Below, in pieces: positions 53,110 through 61,805 of a stretch of 64,000 nt of DNA. The stretch covers positions 1 to 64,000 of the forward strand of contig CAWENB010000002.1 of assembly GCA_963810525.1 (NCBI GenBank). The letters run 5' to 3'. The DNA is from JAICLK01 sp963810525 (GTDB lineage: Bacteria > Patescibacteriota > Saccharimonadia > Saccharimonadales > UBA4665). Each line of letters starts with the position of its first letter. The stretch's first letter is position 1. Both the position numbers and the translations under genes were made by a program. Below the pieces are notes generated by a model. That model worked only from the letters and a program-made list of their open reading frames with translations. It searched no databases and was not told the origin of the DNA.

Positions 53110-53382
53110 CTAGCTGCCGGTAACGTCGCCAGAGTTGCCGGACAAGGCATTCGTCCAGTCGCCGTTCTGGGCGGTGTGGTAGGTCCATCCCCACGTTGGC
53201 TGGGTCCAGCTGATCGAGCCAGAGTTATCGAAGTAGCTTAAGAAACTCGGGTGATCAAGTGTGGCATCGAATGAGCCCAGGTTGCCATTGGTCTTGTAGC
53301 CGGGCGAGCCGCTTAACGTTGCCGTAAAGTCGTTCGTGACGTACCTACCATTGATGACGCCATTGTATATTAGCCAGTGCAA
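53110..53382 (-). pseudogene. C-terminal fragment of a secreted-type protein
   Basis: 90 residues from a TTG, with a stop immediately upstream, so no proper start remains. The sequence is rich in Thr, Ser, Gly, Asn and Trp (FTATLSGSPGYKTNGNLGSFD, GSISWTQPTWGWTYHT, DWTNALSGNSGDVTGS), as in extracellular beta-sheet proteins. It is followed by a good terminator. Probably the end of a truncated exported protein; no family named. Confidence 0.4.
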
Positions 53383-53389
53383 TGATTAC

Positions 53390-54307
53390 TCAGAATTCGA
53401 CTCCTGCCTTGTCGACAACATTACTAAGTAATTTTCCTAAGATTCTGGGCAAATCAGCTTCTCTCGGCACTCTTAAGTTACGTGCTCGTATATTTTCTTT
53501 TAGCGAACTGAGTGTACTTGGAAGCGTATATCCTAGACCGTCGTGTTCGGTTAGATAGAGTAAAACTCCATGCTCCGTCAAGAATTCAGTGGAGCCGATT
53601 GGTGGCTCGAACGGCTGATTTGGTTCAGGCTGCTGTTTTACGACTTCAGCTGTATCCGTACCGTGCTCTTCTGGCGTAGCATTAACATCTGCAGCTTCCT
53701 GCCCTGTATCTACCACTTTGCCAACCCTCACACCGCGAATTTTTTTCGGGGCGGCCCTAATGATCCCTTGACCTTCTCGAGAATTTTCGACACTAAGCTG
53801 CCATCTTTCCGCTTCTTCCAAGTATCCTTCTTCGAACATATCCAAGAACTGGGGTGTCGTGTGCCGATTTGGCCGTAATTTGCCGTGCATATATCGATAG
53901 CTTGTGGGCGTCGTGGTTACGATATTCAATCGTGCGCCACGTCTCCAGGGAATACTTGAGTCGCGTACTCTTACTTGACTTAACTGGCTAAATACTTCGA
54001 CAAGTCGCGCGGATCGTTGCCGCGCCCCTTCATCAACATGACTTAAGAAATGTGTAGACTCTCCGTCATGGATTTGTCTCGTAGGAGTTTCCACCGTAGC
54101 AATTAGCAGGACTCGAGCTGCCAGACGTCCACGCTGCCGGTAGGCTTCTTCTACACCGGACTGGGCCACTCTTGCCATAAGATCTGCTTCTAACGCTTGA
54201 TCGAAAGCGGCATCTGCAACAGCTCGCAAAATCGGCAGTGACTGATCGGGTTGTGTATTGAGCCCAGGCTCAAAGATGTCGTATACGGGGATCTGGCTGA
54301 GTTTCAT
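53390..54307 (-). CDS. Hypothetical protein
   Basis: About 305 residues from the ATG at 54307 (the frame is open to 54397). Soluble, charged, no recognised family. It has AAFDQALEADLMARVAQSGVEEAYRQRGRLAARVLLIATVETPTRQIH in the first third, an acidic Glu/Gln/Pro-rich linker (about 195-235) and a basic C-terminal part (LKENIRARNLRVPREADLPRILGKLLSNVV). The build suggests two domains joined by a flexible linker. Confidence 0.5.
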   Translation of the reverse strand: MKLSQIPVYDIFEPGLNTQPDQSLPILRAVADAAFDQALEADLMARVAQSGVEEAYRQRGRLAARVLLIATVETPTRQIHDGESTHFLSHVDEGARQRSARLVEVFSQLSQVRVRDSSIPWRRGARLNIVTTTPTSYRYMHGKLRPNRHTTPQFLDMFEEGYLEEAERWQLSVENSREGQGIIRAAPKKIRGVRVGKVVDTGQEAADVNATPEEHGTDTAEVVKQQPEPNQPFEPPIGSTEFLTEHGVLLYLTEHDGLGYTLPSTLSSLKENIRARNLRVPREADLPRILGKLLSNVVDKAGVEF

Positions 54308-54498
54308 ACATTTTCTACGATGCCGTACTGGTCCAGCGCGGATAGGACAACCGTGCGTTTTAATTAATGATAGTACTTTTACATCCCTTGAATGCATGTG
54401 TCAATCACCAAGGCTTGTTTCGAATTGTATGTGTCCATGACAAAGGTCCTTTCCATGGAACTGCCTCATGCGGGCGGGGGTTGACCGCATTAGAAAAG

Positions 54499-54527
54499 TT
54501 GCCTGTAAGTCCGTAACAGTATATAAT
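54499..54527 (+). promoter_or_regulatory. Promoter with leaderless spacing for the methyltransferase gene
   Basis: TTGCCT (54499-54504), 17-base spacer, TATAAT (54522-54527), nine bases, ATG at 54537. Confidence 0.65.
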
Positions 54528-54536
54528 TAGTATCTT

Positions 54537-55169
54537 ATGAATGTGAGGACTCCTGTCGCAGAACAGCCAGCCGAGGTGTGGGCATATAGGCGTGGGTTTA
54601 GTATTTCCGCCAATGAACCAAGCATGGTTGTTCGACGGACGTTTGACCGTGGTTTGATCACACCGGGCGCCAGGGTAGTAGACCTGGGCTGCGGGCGTAA
54701 TCCCCGAAACGCTCTATTTTTGGCAGAACAGGGTTTTCAGGTTGACTGCGTTGATATTGCACGAGTTGATATGCATCCAACCGTCGCAAGGAGGTTTGCC
54801 GGCAGGATCGCTTGCCATGAGGCATCCGCTCTCGAATTCGAATTGACCGCAAAACGATACGGTGGAGCGGTTCTTGCCCGGTTGTTACAGTATGTACCGC
54901 CTGATGAGCTGGAGCCTTTGATGACAAGGGTTGCGCATTCATTGGTACCGGGTGGGGCTCTAATGTTGAGTTATACGGCGGAGGGTGGGATACATAGATT
55001 TGCGGAAGATTATCAAATCTCGACGTATCAGCACCCTATCGAAGTGGTCAGTGACGTACTTGGTCAAAGTTTCATGGATATCGATATTACAGAAGGTGCA
55101 AGGCAAAGTACCAATGTACCTCACGATGCACTTGCACTGACGTACGATATAACCGCGGTGGCGAATTAA
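54537..55169 (+). CDS. Class I SAM-dependent methyltransferase
   Basis: 210 residues. Motif I ARVVDLGCGRNPRNALFLAEQGFQVDCVDIARV binds SAM, with the acidic residue at the end of strand 2 in CVDI; motif II region YGGAVLARLLQYVPPDELEPLMTRVAHSLVPGGALMLSY is typical of the TehB/UbiE-like group. The substrate is unknown. The start is fixed by a consensus promoter nine bases upstream. It stands alone. Confidence 0.85.
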   Translation: MNVRTPVAEQPAEVWAYRRGFSISANEPSMVVRRTFDRGLITPGARVVDLGCGRNPRNALFLAEQGFQVDCVDIARVDMHPTVARRFAGRIACHEASALEFELTAKRYGGAVLARLLQYVPPDELEPLMTRVAHSLVPGGALMLSYTAEGGIHRFAEDYQISTYQHPIEVVSDVLGQSFMDIDITEGARQSTNVPHDALALTYDITAVAN

Positions 55170-55336
55170 TTGACTGTGGAATGTTGAGCTGGCTGGGTAT
55201 GTATGGGGGCTGCAGGCGGTACCCCTTAACCGATAGCATACTGTTAATCACCTAGAGATTTGTTGAGCAGAGCTATTTTTATGGCCCTACCGCATAGGCG
55301 ACAATCGATTCAAGCTACAAAATATTGCTTAAGAGT

Positions 55337-55972
55337 CTAAGCTTCCATGCTATAGCGCGCGAGCGCTCGAGACTCAAGCTTTTCGAAAGCCTGTATAAAT
55401 TGCGCTAGTGGCTCATGCCGATATTTTCCTAAACCGCTAAAATTCGGGTCATGGAATACTACTTCGTTTTCGGTAATATCTAATAAGACAACGCGATGTA
55501 CCGCAATACCGTCCTCATTGTTGAAGGCTTTGGAATTCAATGTGACATCACAGATGCCAGCTTTGGAATGCTCTGCAACGACATCTTCCCATTTGGGCTG
55601 TTGATGTACATAAGTAAAATGTTTGTGATCCAACGTTTTACGCAAATTTTCGGTCACTTCATCTAAGTCGTAGGTATTTTTCTCGTACCATTCAAATTCT
55701 TCCAGTGGAAGGGATTTTTTAAGCCCTTCGATACCCTCTTTTGCCCAGGCCTCGTTATCGGCAGGTTCATAGTCGGTTATATTCACTCCCTGGTCAAGTA
55801 ACCAGTTCCAAGCAGGGAATTCCCAGATGACATGACCTTTTCTCCAATTCCCGATGATTCCTAGTTGCTCAAAAGTTATGCTAGCTTTTGGGAGTAAGTA
55901 TTGAGCGATCATCGTATAGCAGGCAAGTGCACAGGCGTTTCCTGGATTTGCATGATAGGGAGCTTGCTTCAT
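55337..55972 (-). CDS. C39-like (papain-fold) cysteine peptidase
   Basis: 211 residues, no signal peptide. HANPGNACALACYTMIAQYLLP places a nucleophile Cys14 at the start of a helix, as in C39/BtrH-like enzymes. GIAVHRVVLLDITENEVVFHDPN gives the His and the Asp/Asn of the triad in the usual order (H-x-V-x-x-x-x-x, then HDPN). Between them VHQQPKWEDVVAEHSKAGICDVTLNS matches the family's middle strand. It may process a peptide or act as an acyltransferase. No ABC peptidase-exporter is fused or adjacent. Confidence 0.68.
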   Translation of the reverse strand: MKQAPYHANPGNACALACYTMIAQYLLPKASITFEQLGIIGNWRKGHVIWEFPAWNWLLDQGVNITDYEPADNEAWAKEGIEGLKKSLPLEEFEWYEKNTYDLDEVTENLRKTLDHKHFTYVHQQPKWEDVVAEHSKAGICDVTLNSKAFNNEDGIAVHRVVLLDITENEVVFHDPNFSGLGKYRHEPLAQFIQAFEKLESRALARYSMEA

Positions 55973-56062
55973 GCCTTAACTATACCAAAAAAGGACTCAC
56001 AAAAATGTCTTCAGAGCTTCTATACTCTGCTAAATATAAGGGGTTTACGCTCAGTAAATATT

Positions 56063-56905
56063 CTAAGCAACAAGACCCAAGCTTGCAATACGTTGACCAG
56101 TAGAGGCTATTCTATATTGAATATTTGCTGCTACTTCAGCTGGCGTCGGCGATTCCCGTCCTTCTAACAAGCGAGGGTATACGGTATCCGCCCAGTCATC
56201 GCTGCCCGGATGAAGATTGCCTAGGATCGCTGGTGCGCTTGCAGAAGCTTCATGACTAAAATTTAATGCTTGCAATGCTACTTCGTCCCGCGATGCTAAA
56301 GCATTGTTTGCATCTTCTTGAAAAATTGGTGGTAGTATCTCGGCTAGACAGTATGCCGACAAAGCGTGTTCGATATCATGGAAATACATATGCGGTTCGC
56401 TAGCAATAAGTTCGATTCGGTCTGATAGATTTTCCGCCAATGCCACATTACTGTAAGTTGGTTTTTCATGGTCGCTATAGATTGCGTAGGTAAAACGAGA
56501 ACAATCCGGAGCAGATTCGGCTTGAAGTAGAGTATTGAGCCGCCCGCACAGTACTGAGGCAGCGGGGTATACCATTGCCGTAGCGTTCAACCCATCCGAC
56601 CGACTCCGTGATCCGCTTTCCCGGTAATGCTTGACGTACGTTTTTATACCAAGATAATCTAGCGCTGGTTTTAACCCGGCCCGACCAAGCGCATGAATCT
56701 GCCGAATTGTTCGATACGTCTTTCCATCGATAAAGGCCCGACGGTTTCTCAGTGCTAATACTATATTCATTGCATCGTCTGACGCTGCGTACCACCTTTG
56801 ATGAGTTTCACTGTCAGGGTATCGGCGACCGGTTGGCTCATCACAAGGTCTGTTGGGTATGGGGAGCCGGGAAAATGGTTTTCGTAGAGATGGTTGCTCA
56901 AACAC
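56063..56905 (-). CDS. Hypothetical protein
   Basis: 280 residues, soluble, no recognised family. It contains ALRNRRAFIDGKTYRTIRQIHALGRAGLKPALDYLGI, HMYFHDIEHALSAYCLAEILPPIFQED (two His and acids in one helix, possible metal site) and a long Ala-rich helical end. The ATG at 56905 has no strong Shine-Dalgarno sequence. It lies 90 bases from the peptidase gene on the same strand. Confidence 0.5.
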   Translation of the reverse strand: MFEQPSLRKPFSRLPIPNRPCDEPTGRRYPDSETHQRWYAASDDAMNIVLALRNRRAFIDGKTYRTIRQIHALGRAGLKPALDYLGIKTYVKHYRESGSRSRSDGLNATAMVYPAASVLCGRLNTLLQAESAPDCSRFTYAIYSDHEKPTYSNVALAENLSDRIELIASEPHMYFHDIEHALSAYCLAEILPPIFQEDANNALASRDEVALQALNFSHEASASAPAILGNLHPGSDDWADTVYPRLLEGRESPTPAEVAANIQYRIASTGQRIASLGLVA

Positions 56906-57065
56906 CTTTACAAGATAATTGATAGTCAGCCAAATTAATAGTAGCTATTGTCTATCGTGGCTCTTTTGGCTGCGCATTGGGGATGATTTACGAACGTTTG
57001 AAAGTAAGCGATTACAAGTCGGTATATCTCATTGAAAAGAGACATACGTACGGTAATATGTCGGT

Positions 57066-57206
57066 ATGAACATAATTAGAATAACGCTTAGATTAGATCC
57101 AAGACTAAAGCATGACGCTGAGAAGCAAGCCATTAAAAATAGTACAACTCTGCAGGCGTTGTTTAATGATGCACTGGAACAGTATCTTAACAATAAAGCG
57201 GCTTAA
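57066..57206 (+). pseudogene. RHH antitoxin-like protein truncated by IS copy 3
   Basis: MNIIRITLRLDPRLKHDAEKQ, then NSTTLQALFNDALEQYLNNKAA-stop, 46 residues. The strand-helix-helix layout (IRITLRLDP, then helices) is that of ribbon-helix-helix DNA-binding antitoxins. The last two codons and the TAA come from the inverted repeat of the IS inserted at 57200; the original reading continued beyond AATAAAGC. No toxin gene is visible next to it. Confidence 0.55.
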
Positions 57207-58288
57207 CACCAAATTCTGGTGTCTACTCTAATCTGTTTTTCTAGAGAAGAAACTCCAGAGGATCGTAATTATTCGTTGTTTTGAGGCTCCACGGTGGGGT
57301 ATGAGCTTGTCTTTCCAGACGCCGAATCTTCCGTCTAATGGGCTCGTTGTGTTGGCTACTCGTATGCCACTTTCCTGTATGTAATCGGCTTGGTAGGTGA
57401 ACAGATATGGTAGGTTGCGACACAAGGAAAAATAAGCTCTTCTGGTACGCTCATGGGCATATCTTTTGGTGACCGGATCACGCTCCTTGAGCCATGCCCC
57501 ATGTTTCTTGTACCAACCAGCGAGTGCATCCTCAAACGTTAGTTCGTCTGTCCGAGCGAGCGTTAAGGCAAGCGCTCGTAACTCAATATTTTGCGTCAGT
57601 CGTGGCTTCTTGGTCAGACATTGAGTGATGGTCATAAGCTGGTGAAACTGGCAATGCTGGACCGGTATGCCTTTGCCCTCCAGCATAGTCCGTACGCCTC
57701 GTCTGCCGTCAATGGTGACCGCCAGGATACTGTAGCCCATTGCTTCAATCGTATCTGTTGCAACCTCATAATCTACGGTGCGTTCTGTCCCGTCTACCGT
57801 GGCGTAATACAGCACCGTATTCTCACCAAGCGTCGCCACTGCATATGGGTCAATAACAACCAGGAGGCCCCAGTCCCCAAAGTAGGTAACATCCATTATG
57901 ACGGCTACGGTACGCGGTTTCTGGATGATGCGTGGCGGGCTGTAGCCATTGAGTTGAGCGCGGATGCAACCGGTACTTTTCCGGTATTCTTTAGCCAAGC
58001 TGTTCACGGTACGACCGTCAAAGGCATACTGGTGCCATAGGGTAGCTCGCTTACGGCCAGGGCGGCCTTTACTGCTCCATGACCGACGGCAGGTACGACA
58101 GACGTAGCGCTGTAGACCGTTCCTCACACCGTTTTTCTTTACGTTGGTACAATAGCAAGACGGACAGCTCTTTCGAGTCATCTTCGTTACTCCTTGTTTA
58201 GTTGGTACTTACAAGAATAACGAAAACAATGACAAAGAAATCTGTCCGTCTTAAAGCGCTAGCAGCAACCAGTTTTTGTTATTAAGCC
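57200..58288 (-). mobile_element. IS256-like element, copy 3 (1089 bp, inverted)
   Basis: Same ends in reverse orientation, perfect 8-bp target duplication AATAAAGC (57192-57199 and 58289-58296). It supplies a stop codon to the RHH-like gene. Confidence 0.95.
57228..58181 (-). CDS. IS256-like transposase (copy 3)
   Basis: 317 residues, protein identical to copies 1 and 2, intact, opposite orientation. It shares the synonymous CCG codon with copy 2. Confidence 0.93.
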   Translation of the reverse strand: MTRKSCPSCYCTNVKKNGVRNGLQRYVCRTCRRSWSSKGRPGRKRATLWHQYAFDGRTVNSLAKEYRKSTGCIRAQLNGYSPPRIIQKPRTVAVIMDVTYFGDWGLLVVIDPYAVATLGENTVLYYATVDGTERTVDYEVATDTIEAMGYSILAVTIDGRRGVRTMLEGKGIPVQHCQFHQLMTITQCLTKKPRLTQNIELRALALTLARTDELTFEDALAGWYKKHGAWLKERDPVTKRYAHERTRRAYFSLCRNLPYLFTYQADYIQESGIRVANTTSPLDGRFGVWKDKLIPHRGASKQRIITILWSFFSRKTD

Positions 58289-58298
58289 AATAAAGCTA

Positions 58299-59512
58299 AT
58301 AAGTTACTCACCTTACGCAAAACCTCCGGCTGCCTCTGCCTTGAGCATTTGAAGTTCAGCCATGCTGGCTTGCTGTGCTTTCAGGTATAGTTTTGCCTTT
58401 AAGGCGAAGTGGTTTAGGTTGCTAGCTCTCGCCAGTCGTTCCAACTTGTGGTAGGCATACGTTGCTGCAAAGAAATGGTTGCCCTGTGTTTTTAATCGCT
58501 TGGTTGGTGACCTGGCTAGCCCCAGGTTGGACTTTATGGATTTGTGGTACTCTTCTACTTTCCACCGTTTTTGGTAGATTGTGGTTATGTCGGTATAGCC
58601 TAGCGTCAGATCACTGGTAGCGAGATACAAAACACCCTGGCTGCCATCTTCGTTTGTGAAGATTTGACGGGTTACGTGTACTGGCATGTCCATGCCTTTC
58701 AGATACCCCGTCTTGGTGGTGTTTTCTTCCCAGGCCAACGATTCGACTGCGTGGAATACGCCTTGTAGCTTATCCTCCTTACTCTCAGCAAATGTACGGT
58801 TACTCTTGAGGGCAAAGATGCAGTGTTTGCCTTTGCCAACGATGAACTCCATATTCTCCTGTGAGCTAAACCAGCTGTCAGCAAGGCAGTAACGAAACTT
58901 CACTTGGTTGGTGACAGCTGTCCCGATGAGCTCACGGGCCTGCTCATTCTTGGTAACAGAGGACTTGCGTTTTTGTTTGCCTGTCTTTGGGTCGGTGAAT
59001 GGCACATCTTTCTTGACGATGGCATACCCCAGGGGGACTGTTGCCTGGTCGTTATGGTAGAGCATATTGAGGATGTTTACACCCTTCACGTTCCGGTTAA
59101 AGACGTGGTCGTAGTGCCAGGCGATGATGTCGTTTTCATCGGTGTATAACTTCTCTTCGATGGTGTCATCCAGAGCCAATATGCCGTCGTTAGTTTCAAT
59201 CTGTCGAATAGTTGGCTTAACCAGTTTCCAAAGATCTTTATTGGTGTATTCCCGGGCAGACAGGAAACGAGTGATATCATCATGGCCGACTGCTCCATCC
59301 AGAGCGGCCGACATACCGGTTGCCGTGGTCAATCCGAACGAGCTGATGAGGTAGTCGGAATACAGGTCGAGCATGGGCACGTTGATGGGTTTGGACGATT
59401 GGACTGTTGGTTTTTGTTTTGGCATAGCAGCATCCTTGGTGAAAGGTTGACTGCTTTTAGTATGCCTCAGGACTCAAGAAAGTGGGAGAGGTGCGTAAGG
59501 TGAGTAAGTTAT
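58299..59512 (-). mobile_element. Second IS type, IS4/IS701-like (1214 bp)
   Basis: Terminal inverted repeats agree in 20 of 21 positions (ATAA[G/C]TTACTCACCTTACGC at both ends). Outside them only a CTA direct repeat is seen (58296-58298 and 59513-59515), so the target duplication is uncertain. It lies between IS256-like copies 3 and 4, which are in opposite orientation. Confidence 0.85.
58313..59425 (-). CDS. DDE transposase, IS4/IS701-like
   Basis: 370 residues, intact. ILALDDTIEEK gives the first Asp, RYCLADSWFSSQENMEFI the second, and YQKRWKVEEYHKSIKSNLGLARSPT the Y-x2-R-x3-E-x6-K signature with the catalytic Glu of the IS4 superfamily. It covers nearly the whole element. The exact family (IS4 or IS701) needs comparison with reference elements. 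Confidence 0.88.
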   Translation of the reverse strand: MPKQKPTVQSSKPINVPMLDLYSDYLISSFGLTTATGMSAALDGAVGHDDITRFLSAREYTNKDLWKLVKPTIRQIETNDGILALDDTIEEKLYTDENDIIAWHYDHVFNRNVKGVNILNMLYHNDQATVPLGYAIVKKDVPFTDPKTGKQKRKSSVTKNEQARELIGTAVTNQVKFRYCLADSWFSSQENMEFIVGKGKHCIFALKSNRTFAESKEDKLQGVFHAVESLAWEENTTKTGYLKGMDMPVHVTRQIFTNEDGSQGVLYLATSDLTLGYTDITTIYQKRWKVEEYHKSIKSNLGLARSPTKRLKTQGNHFFAATYAYHKLERLARASNLNHFALKAKLYLKAQQASMAELQMLKAEAAGGFA

Positions 59513-59540
59513 CTACTTACTTATCGGAGTTTGATTTATT

Positions 59541-60628
59541 GGCTTAATAACAAAAACTGGTTGCTGCTAGCGCTTTAAGACGGACAGATTTCTTTGTCAT
59601 TGTTTTCGTTATTCTTGTAAGTACCAACTAAACAAGGAGTAACGAAGATGACTCGAAAGAGCTGTCCATCTTGCTATTGTACCAACGTAAAGAAAAACGG
59701 TGTGAGGAACGGTCTACAGCGCTACGTCTGTCGTACCTGCCGTCGGTCATGGAGCAGTAAAGGCCGCCCTGGCCGTAAGCGAGCTACCCTATGGCACCAG
59801 TATGCCTTTGACGGTCGTACCGTGAACAGCTTGGCTAAAGAATACCGGAAAAGTACCGGTTGCATCCGCGCTCAACTCAATGGCTACAGCCCGCCACGCA
59901 TCATCCAGAAACCGCGTACCGTAGCCGTCATAATGGATGTTACCTACTTTGGGACTGGGGCCTCCTGGTTGTTATTGACCCATATGCAGTGGCGACGCTT
60001 GGTGAGAATACGGTGCTGTATTACGCCACGGTAGACGGGACAGAACGCACCGTAGATTATGAGGTTGCAACAGATACGATTGAAGCAATGGGCTACAGTA
60101 TCCTGGCGGTCACCATTGACGGCAGACGAGGCGTACGGACTATGCTGGAGGGCAAAGGCATACCGGTCCAGCATTGCCAGTTTCACCAGCTTATGACCAT
60201 CACTCAATGTCTGACCAAGAAGCCACGACTGACGCAAAATATTGAGTTACGAGCGCTTGCCTTAACGCTCGCTCGGACAGACGAACTAACGTTTGAGGAT
60301 GCACTCGCTGGTTGGTACAAGAAACATGGGGCATGGCTCAAGGAGCGTGATCCGGTCACCAAAAGATATGCCCATGAGCGTACCAGAAGAGCTTATTTTT
60401 CCTTGTGTCGCAACCTACCATATCTGTTCACCTACCAAGCCGATTACATACAGGAAAGTGGCATACGAGTAGCCAACACAACGAGCCCATTAGACGGAAG
60501 ATTCGGCGTCTGGAAAGACAAGCTCATACCCCACCGTGGAGCCTCAAAACAACGAATAATTACGATCCTCTGGAGTTTCTTCTCTAGAAAAACAGATTAG
60601 AGTAGACACCAGAATTTGGTGTTAAGCC
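59541..60628 (+). mobile_element. IS256-like element, copy 4 (1088 bp), no target duplication
   Basis: Both inverted repeats are complete, but the flanks GATTTATT (59533-59540) and GGTTTTCT (60629-60636) do not match, so this copy has probably been moved or joined by recombination or deletion. One base is missing relative to the others. Confidence 0.92.
59648..60600 (+). pseudogene. IS256-like transposase (copy 4), frameshifted
   Basis: Identical to copy 1 except that the GGGG run in the codons for FGDWG has lost one G (TTTGGGACTGG near 59948-59955). The frame ends soon after; the second part is open from 59860 to 60600. The break falls beside the first catalytic Asp, so the enzyme is dead unless frameshifting or a base-calling error is involved. 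Confidence 0.9.
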
Positions 60629-60743
60629 GGTTTTCTAGCTCTAAGTAGGGCAGGTGGGGTGGATAGTAACTGTAACTCTCCGAAGTAGAAAATCGGTTTT
60701 TACGAGACAGAAAAATTACTGTTAATGGGATAGTCTTAAAAAT

Positions 60744-61376
60744 ATGGCTACACAAGAATCTGCATCGCTGCTAACCACAGACATTGAGGGATTTGAAGTT
60801 CCCCTATTCGACGAGGCGCAAGGCGCAGCTTGTCTAGCGGCAGCCAGGAGTTTTGTGGAGGATAAGGATACATTCTCACTTATACCTGGTATAACAGAAA
60901 AACTACTACCAGTTTACGGTGTAAATCACGTCGGTCACTTTGTGTGTGCGGGCCTCCGATGGGCTCTCGACCCTTTCGATGAAGCAGCGACTCATGATGC
61001 CCGCAATGGACGCGTCAGGATAGGAGTGGGGCAAGTGGCTAAACTTGTATACTCTCTACAACCGGCGTTGCATCAAGTCATTGTGGGTGACTCCCATATT
61101 ACTGATTTTTCAACTTCAATAGAGGCCGCCACCATTTTAGCTATAGAAACGACTGCGAATGGGGAGCCAATTAGGTTGACTACGCCCACCCGAACCGGTA
61201 CGGGCGTACTACCTACCTACGGAGGAAAGCTCATGTTCCCGATAGGCAAAGACGGTAGGCCATTTGTTCCTGAAGAGGTTGTACGAGCCTCAAAAAAACT
61301 GGGGCGGTCAAGAGATAACTATACTAATGAGGAGAGGTACCTCAGAAGGATATGTGCGTCATACGAACCCCATTGA
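60744..61376 (+). CDS. Hypothetical protein
   Basis: 210 residues, soluble, no recognised family. It includes VPLFDEAQGAACLAAARSFVEDKD, YGVNHVGHFVCAGLRWALDPFDEAA and GTGVLPTYGGKLMFPIGKDGRPFVPEEVVRASKKLG. No Shine-Dalgarno sequence precedes the ATG, as for many orphans here. It lies 115 bases after IS copy 4. Confidence 0.5.
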   Translation: MATQESASLLTTDIEGFEVPLFDEAQGAACLAAARSFVEDKDTFSLIPGITEKLLPVYGVNHVGHFVCAGLRWALDPFDEAATHDARNGRVRIGVGQVAKLVYSLQPALHQVIVGDSHITDFSTSIEAATILAIETTANGEPIRLTTPTRTGTGVLPTYGGKLMFPIGKDGRPFVPEEVVRASKKLGRSRDNYTNEERYLRRICASYEPH

Positions 61377-61674
61377 GTTCTTTGGGTGTAGAGTCGTATC
61401 ACCCGTTACGGGAAAACATTACTATCAGTGTGCACAATGGATGGCTGAGGGTGGTTGAAATTCTGCGAATTAGTATAGTGAGTGCATGACAACAGAGCAG
61501 GGACCGTTATTCGATTAGCGCGGGTACAGAGTGGACTATTCTATCGAGCCACCGACTCCCGGTATGACCGTTATAGCTTCTTTGCCGGCCTACTTTGCTT
61601 ACCTGATCAGCGGGCAAGTTTAATGACACGGACTTCATATAACACTCCGACGGACGTAGTCGGTAGGTAACTTT
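61377..61674. other. Gap with short frame remnants
   Basis: Fragments such as GCRVVSPVTGKHYYQCAQWMAEGG (about 61385-61458) read like protein but have no start or recognisable family. No promoter, repeat or RNA gene was seen. Confidence 0.25.
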
Positions 61675-61794
61675 ATGGCCAGGGAGAAGGCCCTGGATCC
61701 GAGGCAATTTTTAAGCAAAATGTCGATGCAAAGACTTCAGGATTTGAGCAACCATGCCGTTATGGCTGTTGAGCTCTGTATTTCGGCTGTATAA
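61675..61794 (+). CDS. 39-residue frame related to the acidic-tail family, doubtful
   Basis: MAREKALDPRQFLSKMSMQRLQDLSNHAVMAVELCISAV. The DNA GGCCAGGGAGAAGGCCCTGG at its start aligns with GGCTAGGGAGAAGGTTCTGG of the relic at 36.7 kb (AREKVLE), but the remainder differs. It overlaps the -10 box of the histidine kinase gene. Relic or chance frame. Confidence 0.25.
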   Translation: MAREKALDPRQFLSKMSMQRLQDLSNHAVMAVELCISAV

Positions 61795-61795
61795 T
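61790..61795 (+). promoter_or_regulatory. -10 box of the histidine kinase gene
   Basis: TATAAT ten bases before the ATG at 61806, with TTGAGC (61769-61774) as a possible -35 at a short 15-base spacing. Leaderless spacing. Confidence 0.5.
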
Positions 61796-61805
61796 CGAAG
61801 ATGTA

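Noticed and set aside
52960..53241. Plus-strand open frame of 93 codons
   Set aside because: It runs across the terminator and the antisense of the secreted-protein relic; no ribosome binding site.
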